A DNA stretch of 64,000 nucleotides from Sphingopyxis terrae subsp. terrae NBRC 15098 (GTDB taxonomy: Bacteria > Pseudomonadota > Alphaproteobacteria > Sphingomonadales > Sphingomonadaceae). Shown here piece after piece: positions 15,492-23,682 of this stretch. The translations under genes and the position numbers were made by a program. Numbering within the stretch: position 1 is the stretch's first letter; each line of letters opens with the position of its first letter. The notes beneath the pieces were generated by a model. The model worked only from the letters and a program-made list of their open reading frames with translations. It did not search any database and was not told where the DNA came from. The stretch is taken from contig NZ_CP013342.1 of assembly GCF_001610975.1 (NCBI RefSeq), forward strand, positions 248,001 through 312,000. The letters are read 5' to 3'.

Positions 15492-16112
15492 ATGATCGAC
15501 CGGACGCAGGAGCGCTTCGGCATCTGGCCGCATCGGCTTGTAGCGGACGCAGCCTATGGTTCCGCCGCGAACCTGGCGTGGCTGGTGGAAGAGAAAGGCA
15601 TCGAGCCGCATATCCCCGTGTTCGAAAAATCCGGTCGCAATGACAGCAGCTTCGAGCGCGTCGACTTCATCTATGATTATGACGACGACAGCTATATCTG
15701 CCCGGGTGGCAACCACTTGCGGCGGTCTAATCGCAACTTCAGTACACCGCGCACCGGGATCGATAAGGACGGCTCCATCCGCTACCGCGCGCGTCAGCAC
15801 GACTGCGAAGGCTGTGCTCTGAAGCCGCAATGCACGCCCAATGCGCCAGCCCGCAAGATCACGCGTTCAATCCACGAAGGCGCGCGCGACATGGCCCGCG
15901 ATATCGCGACAACCGACGCCTATCTTGTGTCGAGCAGAGAGCGGAAGAAGGTCGAAATGCTGTTCGCCCACCTCAAGCGCATCCTGAAACTGGACCGCTT
16001 GCGTCTGCGCGGCCCCAATGGTGCCCGTGACGAGTTCCACCTCGCCGCCGCGGCCCAAAACCTCCGGAAAATGGCAAAGATCTTCCCGATCCAGCACCTC
16101 GCCACCGCCTGA
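15492..16112 (+). pseudogene. IS1182-type transposase, 5'-truncated remnant
   Basis: 206 residues matching only the C-terminal half of an IS1182-family DDE transposase: LVADAAYGSAANLAWLVEEKGI, the Cys-rich DCEGCALKPQC segment, and KKVEMLFAHLKRILKLDRLR followed by LRGPNGARDEFHLAAAAQNLRKMAK. Full-length family members are around 450 residues. The frame is closed by a stop just upstream (15471), and no N-terminal part or terminal inverted repeats were seen. It therefore looks like a non-mobile remnant left beside the methyltransferase-nuclease module, consistent with this cargo having arrived by transposition. Confidence 0.85.
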
Positions 16113-16550
16113 TCAAGGTGGGGAGGCCGTTCGCCTCCCGTCCGCTTCCACCCTCCGCAGTCCGCCGGGCGACTTCTTCAACAGAATAGGGCGCTAAGCC
16201 GACAATCATTCGTCGCCTCTGAGGTCGATTCGGACGGGCGGATCGACATCTTCTCCTCGGCCAGGATAGTCGTCGAAGACCGTGACACTGTTGTCGGAAC
16301 AATTATCGCGCTGGGCGGTCAGCTTCGATGGTCGCCGCATTTTTTTGCGCTGTCTGGATCGAAGTCGATTGCCCGGCGAGCGCGATACGCCGGCGTGGTG
16401 AGGTTCCGGGAACAGGAATGAATTTGAAATGCTGGGTATCCGCCTCGAACGTCCGCGCTCGGCGGTTCATTTCCTGCGCGGTTTCTCGCAAAAGTGAAAA
16501 ATCCACTGCAAAATATGTAGCTCAACGCGCAACCGGGATCGACGGTGGAT
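16113..16550. other. Gap between IS remnant and toxin-antitoxin pair
   Basis: 438 bases. No convincing gene on either strand. A minus-strand GTG frame (16303-16506, 67 codons, VDFSLLRETAQEMNRRARTF) has protein-like composition and could be a decayed gene end, but it lacks a ribosome-binding site and a recognisable family. Base composition drops toward AT-rich around 16490-16530. Confidence 0.4.
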
Positions 16551-17138
16551 CTAGAATTCTATGAGTTCGAATCCACGCGGTTTGAGGATCTTGCGGACCC
16601 AGCCCTTGTCGATCTGCAGATTCTCACCGGTCAGGTCGATTGCGGGATCCGCTCGCTCGAACAATGCGATGCAAAGTTCGTCCGTGTCGAAGCGCGACCT
16701 ATACTGGATGCCATCGAACGCCGTCTCGGTATAAACGATCGCGGAAATCCGTTGCGTAATGTCGTAACCACCAGGATTGGTGACCGGATCGAAATCGGCC
16801 GCTACGCCGGCAGCGGTGGTCTGAAACCAGGCGAGACCGGGGCCATGCAGCTTGGCAAGGCGTAGTGTTCGTCTGGTCTTGAACGTAGCCGCGCGCTTCT
16901 GCTCGACACGGTCCCATAACAGGTCCCGGTCAGCGGGCTTCCGCAGCAGGCTTTCCGCGAACGGGCCAACCAGTGTTTTCCCAAGATAAAGAACGCCGAA
17001 TTGTCCGTCGGGATCGTCCCAGCGCCAGGACGCGTCCTTGCGGCCATACCAGCGCGCGTCGACGGATTTGCCATGAACACGGTGCAGCGTCCGTCCGGCA
17101 GCGATCGTCGCCACCGGCATCATCGATTTTGCCGCCAT
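16551..17138 (-). CDS. RES-domain toxin (NAD+-degrading family)
   Basis: 195 residues. The N-terminal half shows the RES family pattern: TLHRVHGKSVDARWYGRKDA (Arg and Tyr positions), SWRWDDPDGQFGVLYLGKTL, then PFAESLLRK with the conserved Glu. The C-terminal half has AFDGIQYRSRFDTDELCIALFE with the typical Ser. Known: RES toxins of RES-Xre modules deplete NAD+ (phosphorolysis or hydrolysis) and stop growth. The ATG lies two bases after the antitoxin stop, the usual antitoxin-first order. Likely role: stabilisation of the element or abortive defence. The start fits the family, which begins shortly before the first conserved Arg. Confidence 0.85.
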   Translation of the reverse strand: MAAKSMMPVATIAAGRTLHRVHGKSVDARWYGRKDASWRWDDPDGQFGVLYLGKTLVGPFAESLLRKPADRDLLWDRVEQKRAATFKTRRTLRLAKLHGPGLAWFQTTAAGVAADFDPVTNPGGYDITQRISAIVYTETAFDGIQYRSRFDTDELCIALFERADPAIDLTGENLQIDKGWVRKILKPRGFELIEF

Positions 17139-17140
17139 TG

Positions 17141-17722
17141 TCAGTCGTCGAGTGTTTGGGCGACACGCACGACACGATCGACATCGTCTTGATTGCCCCT
17201 TAGGAGGTCGATCGGCCGCGCGTCGCCCAGACCGTCGTCGCCGCTCACCAGATACTGGAGGACCGCCCAGCCGCTCGCCCCGGGTGCAGCACCGAGAACG
17301 CGGGGAATCGCCGGGAGGATGGCATTGCCATCGAACTGGAATGCCGGAAACAGCTTGGCACCATTGTCATCGATCATGAGGAGGCGACGGTCCCGGGCGG
17401 CCTTGTAGACGGCCTGCACTGTCTTGTGTCCGAGCAGATTGCGAACTGCTTCGGCATCGAAAGCTCCACCTGCGGCTTCGATCAGTCGCCGTTTGAAGGC
17501 GATGGCCCGGGTAATCTCTTCCGCCTGTTCCGGATCGCCGGCTTCGACCGACGGAATGCCGCGCGCGATATTCAGGACAAGCGCGGGGACGTCGATGCTG
17601 CCAATCGCCGCCGTCTTGGCGGCAGCTGGCATCATCTTGATGATCCGGTCGGCGCTTGCCAGGATGCGGTCACGCAGGATGCGATCTACATCGATAGCGG
17701 CCATACTGGCTGTGCGAGACAT
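17141..17722 (-). CDS. Xre/MbcA/ParS-type antitoxin
   Basis: 193 residues. The C-terminus (GASGWAVLQYLVSGDDGLGD, ARPIDLLRG, VDRVVRVAQTLDD) is the DUF2384-type toxin-binding region, which blocks the RES active site in known complexes. The middle (FDAEAVRNLLGHKTVQAVYKAARDRRLL) fits the helix-turn-helix portion. The N-terminal 80 residues are a helical extension. GGAG lies upstream of the ATG. It is cotranscribed with the RES gene and probably represses their common promoter in the AT-richer 17,723-17,806 gap. Confidence 0.85.
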   Translation of the reverse strand: MSRTASMAAIDVDRILRDRILASADRIIKMMPAAAKTAAIGSIDVPALVLNIARGIPSVEAGDPEQAEEITRAIAFKRRLIEAAGGAFDAEAVRNLLGHKTVQAVYKAARDRRLLMIDDNGAKLFPAFQFDGNAILPAIPRVLGAAPGASGWAVLQYLVSGDDGLGDARPIDLLRGNQDDVDRVVRVAQTLDD

Positions 17723-17806
17723 GTCGGCGCTCCTAGTTTAGTGAGTTTCATATAGGGCATATTGGGAACGCTTTCAACCATCCACAGACGCCGAAACGAT
17801 GAACCT

Positions 17807-18805
17807 TCAAACATGGACGTCGACGGACGTCGTGCCATCACGCTGGCTCCGTGGCCTTGGCGGCTGCCGCTTCAACTCGCTGGGAGTAGCAGTAAACACC
17901 GTCCAGTCGCCGTAGTAGACCCCGTCATGCTCGACATAATCGTTGAAGATGGTGAGGCGCCAATCGCACAGCGGGCCGACGACGTTCGACAATCCTCGCG
18001 CCCGCCAATCGGACATCACCGCCGGGAAGTAGCGGTCCATCACTTCAGGTGTGGCAGCAAATTTGACGTCACACATATAGGTGGTGTGGACATAAGCGAG
18101 CGGCCCGATGACGGGTCCATCACTGCCCCAGTCTTCGAGGTTCTCATCGGGATCTTTGCGACCATGATAGAGGTGGAGATAGAGTTGCGGAACATCCGGG
18201 GCGACGGCTTCGGCTCTTGGCATCGTATCACCGGTCTCATTCGCTTCGCGGGCGGCAATCCAGTCCAGATAGCCGAGACGCGTGTCATCGTTTGAGATCT
18301 CGTATTTCCAGTCGGCTAACGGATGACCGGCGCGGCGGCTCCACGGTCCCTGCTCTTCCGGCGCGGAAGCGATCGAAATCGGAGGCGGAACGAATGCGGC
18401 AATTTCGAACCAGGCGTCGGCCGCGGCTATGGATCCGAGCCCATTCAACTCGGTCCGGCTCATGAGAACATGGTCCGACCCGTTGGTGTCGAAATATAGC
18501 GGATCGCCCTCGCCGGTATAGACGGCACGCTGAGCGCTGAACGCGCCGACACACGGATCCGAATTGCGAACAAAAGGAATGCCGTGGTGGGTGCAGAAAT
18601 CCTCGACCTGATCGAATTGCCCGCCAACCAGGCCATGGGCGCAGATTTCGAGGGCTTGGCCATCGACAATGTGGGACGCATCGACGGTCGCTCCAACCCA
18701 GTCGAGCATTCCATGGTCGCACGCTATGGCGTCGATCAGCGGCTCGATCAGATCGCTCCTGATCGCCCCGCCGATCCGAATGATCGCGGATGCACGGTCT
18801 GTCAT
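17807..18805 (-). CDS. Hypothetical backbone protein
   Basis: 332 residues from the ATG at 18805 (MTDRASAIIRIGGAIRSDLIEPLIDAI), which has GGAGG ten bases upstream; an ATG four codons earlier overlaps that site. The N-terminal third contains strand-helix alternation with DASHIVDGQALEICAHGLVGG. The remainder is acidic and Trp/Tyr-rich (DWRARGLSNVVGPLCDWRLT; EHDGVYYGDWTVF). No catalytic motif or membrane segment seen and no family recognised. It is transcribed with the SNO2 block upstream and lies on the inner edge of the cargo. Confidence 0.7.
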   Translation of the reverse strand: MTDRASAIIRIGGAIRSDLIEPLIDAIACDHGMLDWVGATVDASHIVDGQALEICAHGLVGGQFDQVEDFCTHHGIPFVRNSDPCVGAFSAQRAVYTGEGDPLYFDTNGSDHVLMSRTELNGLGSIAAADAWFEIAAFVPPPISIASAPEEQGPWSRRAGHPLADWKYEISNDDTRLGYLDWIAAREANETGDTMPRAEAVAPDVPQLYLHLYHGRKDPDENLEDWGSDGPVIGPLAYVHTTYMCDVKFAATPEVMDRYFPAVMSDWRARGLSNVVGPLCDWRLTIFNDYVEHDGVYYGDWTVFTATPSELKRQPPRPRSQRDGTTSVDVHV

Positions 18806-18855
18806 GGGAACCTCCATCGTCTCGATGGCCCTGCGGACAATTCCGCCGCCACACC

Positions 18856-18885
18856 GAGCCCCCCCCCACTCCCCCCTTTTCGCCT
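18856..18885 (-). repeat. Purine-rich intergenic tract, copy 5
   Basis: Minus-strand core AGGCGAAAAGGGGGGAGTGG followed by a further run of Gs. It lies 50 bases upstream of the start at 18805. The G runs are the longest of the set. Confidence 0.55.
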
Positions 18886-18907
18886 GTAAATTGGCCCAGC
18901 ACGCAAA

Positions 18908-19225
18908 CTATGGCGGTGACTGGGGGCCGCATTCGGCAGCGCCGATGAGGCTGCGAAGCTTCGACCATGCGAGTGCTTCGCCGGCGCACCGCCCTTGCCG
19001 GACGCCTATTTCGTACAGGCGATAGGTCAGGCTGACGATTTCAGGTGTGGCGTTCGAGGGGACGAGGATCAGGAAATCGCTTTCGTCGTCCAGGAGCTCG
19101 AAGACCGTGCCGTCGGTCGGCAAGGTCGTGACTGCAATGCTGGCCGAGCTCCCGAGCGCGGTGAGAGCCGTGTTGAAGCGGTCGACAAAGTCCTGATCGA
19201 CCAGTGGATAGAAGTCGGACATCAT
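18908..19225 (-). CDS. Small hypothetical backbone protein
   Basis: 105 residues, MMSDFYPLVDQDFVDRFNTAL, from paired ATGs at 19225/19222 preceded by AAGGGGG. A longer frame runs back into the end of the SNO2 gene and is rejected. The middle (SIAVTTLPTDGTVFELLDDESDFLILVP) looks like a beta hairpin. The C-terminus is helical and ends GAAECGPQSPP. Unknown function. It lies 23 bases after the SNO2 gene stop, so it is likely in the same transcript. Confidence 0.65.
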   Translation of the reverse strand: MMSDFYPLVDQDFVDRFNTALTALGSSASIAVTTLPTDGTVFELLDDESDFLILVPSNATPEIVSLTYRLYEIGVRQGRCAGEALAWSKLRSLIGAAECGPQSPP

Positions 19226-19248
19226 GGCCCCCTTCGTGGATTCGGGAT

Positions 19249-22200
19249 TCACTGCGGCCGCTCGGCGATGATCGCGGCGAGGACCTCGTCGGCCTTCTCG
19301 ACAGGCAGGAAGAGCCGCGTCTTGTACTGGATCACCTCGCTGAACAGACCGCGCGCCTTCAGCCATTCGCGGTCCTGTGGCTGGAAATCCCGGACCTCGA
19401 AGCGCCGGCTACTGTTCACCATCGTGGAAACGAGGCGCGCGCCATGGAGGCCCGGGATCAGTGCGCCATCGCCGCCACGCGCCGCCTCGATCAGTTCATC
19501 GGGCGTGAGTTTGATCGAGGACTCAAGACCGAAGGCGGACTCCAGTTTCTCGAGCGCGGTGGGCATCACGATGCGTCCGAGGATGGACGTTCCCGCCGCG
19601 TCATCGATCCGCCAGACGCGGACATCGTCTTGCGGCAGCTTGTTCCAGACGGGCAAAAGGAGGCCGGTCGCGACGCTGATCGTGTCAATATCGACCTTAT
19701 CGAGCGCTTCGGACACCTCTGCTTCCCAGAAGCTTTTGAAGCTATCGTGATCGACCTCTTTCCAGAAGGTGTGCCAAAGTTCGGCGAGTTGGATACGATT
19801 GGAACCCGTCGGCCGGACAAGCTCCAGCATCTTGACGGGGCGCCCCTCGTCGTCGGTGATCGACCAGGATGGAACGCAAACGGCGACGCGCCCCGAACGG
19901 CTGTTCCGCAGATATCGCACGTCGTCGGAGCTTCCCCAGATCTTGTCGAGGCGCGTCCATCCGGTGACGTGCGGCTTCAGATGAAGCTCGAGGCGGAGCA
20001 AACGCGTTTCGGCGCCGGATACCGGGTCTTTCCTGAGCACGCGCTCCGAGATCTGAACGATACGCTCGGCCCGGATCGCTTCGACGCCGAGGTCGAGCGT
20101 TCCGGCTTCGCGCGCTGCGTCGACGCGGGCCTGTATGAGCCCCATATATTCCTCGAAAACCGCGTTCTGGGTCGCGATCCTGAGCGCGAGGATGCGGTTG
20201 AGCCAGCGCTGGATCGGCGGCAGCTTGTCGAGCAAGGTGCCATGCTCATCGACAAGCTTCAGGCCTGTGATGATCTGGAATTTCTCGAGGCTGACGCTCG
20301 CGAGCTTGCCGGCGTGGAGGAGGTGATACCACTGGGTCAGGGCCTCGCGGGCATAGCTGCTTTCGAGATTATCGGCGGGATCGAACAGGTTCTGGCCGCC
20401 TGTCTGGCGTTGGCCGCGCGTGAGCGCGCCCAGCGTGTCGAGACGGCGCGCGATCGTGCTGATAAAGCGGCGTTCACCCTTGCAGTTGGTCGTGACCGGG
20501 CGGAACACCGGCGGCATGGATTGGTAGGTGCGGTGGGTGCGACCGAGGCCCTGGATCGCGATGTCGGCGCGCCATCCGGGTTCGAGCAGGAAGTGGATGC
20601 GCCGCTTGCGCGCGGTCGGGCAGTCCAGGTCAGCGTGGTAGGACCGCCCCGTGCCACCCGCCTCGGAAAAGACGAGGATGGGCTTTCGCCCCGACATGAA
20701 GTTGTCGGTCTCGGCGATGTTGGAACTGGACGTGCGACGCTCGACCTTCTGCCGGCCCTGCCCATCAACGACAATCCGCCGCGTGCGCCCCGTGACCTCG
20801 GAAACCATGTCGGTGCCGAAATGTACGATGAGAAAGTCGAGCGCAGCCGGAACAGGCGGCATCGAGCAGAGCCGCTCGATCAAATCGTCGCGCGCGGCGA
20901 CCGCTTCCTGGCACAGGACACCGTTGCCGTCGTCATCGAGCATTGGCTCGGAGCGCATTGACCCATCGGTCGCGCGAAAGGCGCGCATTTGCCGGGTTGG
21001 GAAGGCGGTCTTCAGATAATCGACCATGGTGTCGAGTGGGGAGACATCGATCGAGAGGTTCGCCCGTTCTTCGGGTGACAGGTCAGCCAGGCGGCGGTCG
21101 AGTATTGCCTCGGCGGTACTGGTGAGCTGAACGACGGCGACATGGCCCGCGGCGAGTTCATCCTCGATCGCGCGAACGAGCGTCGGCATCTTCATCGCGA
21201 TCAGGACCTGCGAGAAGAACCGCTGCTTCGCGCTTTCGAACCGGCTCAGCGCCGATCCCTTGGCCTGGGCGTTCATCGTCTGCCCCGAAATGCGGTCGAC
21301 GATGTTCGACGCCTTCAGAACCTCGTCGAGGTTCTGGTGAATGATCGCCCATGCATCGGCATAGGCGTCGTAGATGTCGATCTGGTCCGGCGTGAGCTGA
21401 TGCTCGAGCGGGTCATATTCGACGCCGGCGAAACTGAGCGCCCGGGCGGTGTAGAGACCCATGGACTTGAGATCGCGGGCGACGATTTCCATCGCGGCGA
21501 TGCCGCCGTCGGTCATCGCGGCGAGAAAGCCGTCGCGATTGGCAAACGCCGTACCGGGACCCCAGAGCCCGAGCCGCGACGCGTAACTCAAATTTTCGGG
21601 CTTGGTGGCGCCGGTCGCCGATTCATAGACAACGCGGGCGCGCGGCAGCGCATTTTGCAGGCGGACCCCGGCGAGGCCCTGCTCGGATCCCTTGGCTTGC
21701 CGGTACTCGTCCTTGGTCCCGGCGGCGTTGCCCATCGAATGGGATTCATCGAAGAGGATCACGCCTTCGAACCCGGCGCCCGTCCACTCGAGAATCTGCT
21801 GCAGGCGCGAGCATTGGTCGTGGCGCTGGGACCGGAGCGTCGCATAGGTGAGGAAGAGGATGCCACTCGCCATGCCGATCGGCTGACCAAGCGGAAAGGC
21901 GTCGAGCGGCTGGACGTCGATTGGAAGCCCGCCGAGCGCGCTCCAGTCGCGCCGGGCATCTTCGAGGAGCGTCGCGCCCTTCGAGATCCACATGGCGCGC
22001 TGATTGCCGCAGTTCCATTGGTCCCGGATAATTGCGGCGCCTTCACGGCCCTTGCCGACGCCCGTCCCGTCCCCGATGAAGAAGCCCATGCGATAGGGGC
22101 GGCCTTCGGGGTCCTCGATCAGCAAGTCGCCTGCCGTGTTGGTGACGAACCGGCCCGAGAGGTCGCGCGAGAAGGCATCGCCTGCGTAAATGATCGCTTC

Positions 22201-23544
22201 GAGCTGGGCGTCTGACAGCGCCTCGCTTGCCCGCTTCTGGAAAAGCGGGCGATATTGGGGGATCGGGGGCAGAACCGACGCCATGGCGAGCGATTCCACG
22301 AGATCGTCGGGGTGGGGCTTCGCGCCTGGAATATCGATGCGGGCGAGCCGCCAAGGCGCATAGATACCGACCGGATCGCCGACAGGGAGCGGCGCGTCGC
22401 GGACCGAATAGGCGAGCGGCTGCGCTAGATCATCGGTCGCGGCGATCCGCGAGGGTGCGATGATCCTGGGGCCAGCGAGGCCGGAGAAGAGTGAGGACGA
22501 CGAAGGCCTCAGCGCGGGACGCATCGGGATTACCGCCGGGGACGCCGGGGGCGGTTCGTCGGATGGGTCAAGCCGCGCCGGAGCCGCGAGCACGATGGGC
22601 AGCGCCGCCGCGATGGTGTCGACCGTGTGGCGCTCGGTTTGGCCGATCCAGCCCTTGTCGAAGACGATCAGGCGGACGGCGACGCTGGTGCCATGCTTCG
22701 CATAGGGACGGCCGAGAATCGTGATCTCGACGCGCGGGCGGGCAATTTCGGCGACGGAGACATAGCCGCTCGCGCCGCTCGCATCGTGCGCGAAGGTCGG
22801 CGACATGATCGCGACGCAGCGTCCGCCCTCGGCAAGACGCAGCAGCGCGGAGCGAAGATGGCGCGCTCCGGCATGGCGATCTTGGCCGCGCCCCTCGCTG
22901 CGGCTGAAGGGCGGGTTGATCAGGACAATTGTCGGCCGAACATCCGTCGGCAGCCGGTCGTTGATGAACTCGGCGTCATGGGTCGTGACTGGGCGGCCCG
23001 TCACGAGGGAAAGCAGCGCCGCCCGGCAGGGATCGCGCTCGTTGAGCGAAGCGCTCGCGCCCGCGGCGATCGCGCGCGCCGCAAGCATGCCGGTACCTGC
23101 CGACGGTTCGAGCACATGATCGCCAGCAGTGACCGCCGCCGCTCGGGCCGCGAGCCAGGACAGCGCCGCCGGCGTGCTGAACTGCTGCATATCGACCTGG
23201 TGCTCGCTGCGATAGGTCTGGGTCGGCAGCGCCTTCTCGAACGCGAGGATATCCGCGAATTCGTCTTCGGGCCCCCAGTCCGGGTTCGGGTCATCATCGG
23301 GCACGAGCGTGTCCGATGCCTGCGCGGCTTCGAGCGCGTCATAGGCATCGCGCATCGACCAGCGCCCGTCGGCATCGGAGCCGCGGAACGCTTCCACCAT
23401 CAGGCGCTTGAGCAGCGAGCGGGTCACGGATTGCGGATCGGCGAGCCGGTCGCGCAGTGCGCGGGCGACGCCATAAAGGCGTTCGGCTTTTTCCCGGGCC
23501 TCGGTGCCCGGGGTTTCAGCGAGCTTCAGAAGCGGAAGGGTCAT
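19249..23544 (-). CDS. Strawberry-notch-like helicase fused to an N6-methyltransferase-like domain
   Basis: 1,431 residues from the ATG at 23544 (AGGAGA upstream); 11 extra codons upstream are unlikely. Residues about 120-330 hold a methyltransferase-like fold: HVLEPSAGTGMLAARA (motif I, about 146-160) and LINPPFSRSEG (NPPF about 210-213). The helicase part begins around residue 485 with GDGTGVGKGR as Walker A-like site and VILFDESHSMG (about residue 600) as DExH box. The C-terminal helicase segment contains GGTGRSYHADLDCPTARKRR and IQGLGRTHRTYQSMPP. Known: this architecture occurs widely on plasmids, phages and integrative elements, function unproven. Inferred: DNA remodelling with self-DNA marking, possibly in replication or anti-defence. 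Confidence 0.88.
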   Translation of the reverse strand: MTLPLLKLAETPGTEAREKAERLYGVARALRDRLADPQSVTRSLLKRLMVEAFRGSDADGRWSMRDAYDALEAAQASDTLVPDDDPNPDWGPEDEFADILAFEKALPTQTYRSEHQVDMQQFSTPAALSWLAARAAAVTAGDHVLEPSAGTGMLAARAIAAGASASLNERDPCRAALLSLVTGRPVTTHDAEFINDRLPTDVRPTIVLINPPFSRSEGRGQDRHAGARHLRSALLRLAEGGRCVAIMSPTFAHDASGASGYVSVAEIARPRVEITILGRPYAKHGTSVAVRLIVFDKGWIGQTERHTVDTIAAALPIVLAAPARLDPSDEPPPASPAVIPMRPALRPSSSSLFSGLAGPRIIAPSRIAATDDLAQPLAYSVRDAPLPVGDPVGIYAPWRLARIDIPGAKPHPDDLVESLAMASVLPPIPQYRPLFQKRASEALSDAQLEAIIYAGDAFSRDLSGRFVTNTAGDLLIEDPEGRPYRMGFFIGDGTGVGKGREGAAIIRDQWNCGNQRAMWISKGATLLEDARRDWSALGGLPIDVQPLDAFPLGQPIGMASGILFLTYATLRSQRHDQCSRLQQILEWTGAGFEGVILFDESHSMGNAAGTKDEYRQAKGSEQGLAGVRLQNALPRARVVYESATGATKPENLSYASRLGLWGPGTAFANRDGFLAAMTDGGIAAMEIVARDLKSMGLYTARALSFAGVEYDPLEHQLTPDQIDIYDAYADAWAIIHQNLDEVLKASNIVDRISGQTMNAQAKGSALSRFESAKQRFFSQVLIAMKMPTLVRAIEDELAAGHVAVVQLTSTAEAILDRRLADLSPEERANLSIDVSPLDTMVDYLKTAFPTRQMRAFRATDGSMRSEPMLDDDGNGVLCQEAVAARDDLIERLCSMPPVPAALDFLIVHFGTDMVSEVTGRTRRIVVDGQGRQKVERRTSSSNIAETDNFMSGRKPILVFSEAGGTGRSYHADLDCPTARKRRIHFLLEPGWRADIAIQGLGRTHRTYQSMPPVFRPVTTNCKGERRFISTIARRLDTLGALTRGQRQTGGQNLFDPADNLESSYAREALTQWYHLLHAGKLASVSLEKFQIITGLKLVDEHGTLLDKLPPIQRWLNRILALRIATQNAVFEEYMGLIQARVDAAREAGTLDLGVEAIRAERIVQISERVLRKDPVSGAETRLLRLELHLKPHVTGWTRLDKIWGSSDDVRYLRNSRSGRVAVCVPSWSITDDEGRPVKMLELVRPTGSNRIQLAELWHTFWKEVDHDSFKSFWEAEVSEALDKVDIDTISVATGLLLPVWNKLPQDDVRVWRIDDAAGTSILGRIVMPTALEKLESAFGLESSIKLTPDELIEAARGGDGALIPGLHGARLVSTMVNSSRRFEVRDFQPQDREWLKARGLFSEVIQYKTRLFLPVEKADEVLAAIIAERPQ

Positions 23545-23591
23545 GGCAATTCTCCTGAAGAGGTTCGGGAGCAACACGCCCCCGCTGCCAT

Positions 23592-23612
23592 CGCCCCTCC
23601 CCCTCTCCTCCC
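23592..23612 (-). repeat. Purine-rich intergenic tract, copy 6
   Basis: Minus-strand core GGGAGGAGAGGGGGAGGGGC plus G, about 50 bases upstream of the SNO2 start. A C-rich GCCCCCATTCC just before it in the transcript (23617-23627) can pair with the G runs, echoing copy 1. Confidence 0.6.
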
Positions 23613-23682
23613 GACTGGAATGGGGGCATAAGAAAAGGGGCCGCGGCGCAGGACCGCGACCCCATAAAATCGAAGAGCGAGA

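Noticed and set aside
16303-16506. 67-codon minus-strand frame with protein-like sequence (ETAQEMNRRARTF)
   Set aside because: No ribosome-binding site, no family match; may be a decayed gene end. Kept only as a note in the gap entry.
19204-20961. 585-residue plus-strand frame opposite the SNO2 gene
   Set aside because: Shadow of the SNO2 reading frame; no recognisable motif and no start signal.
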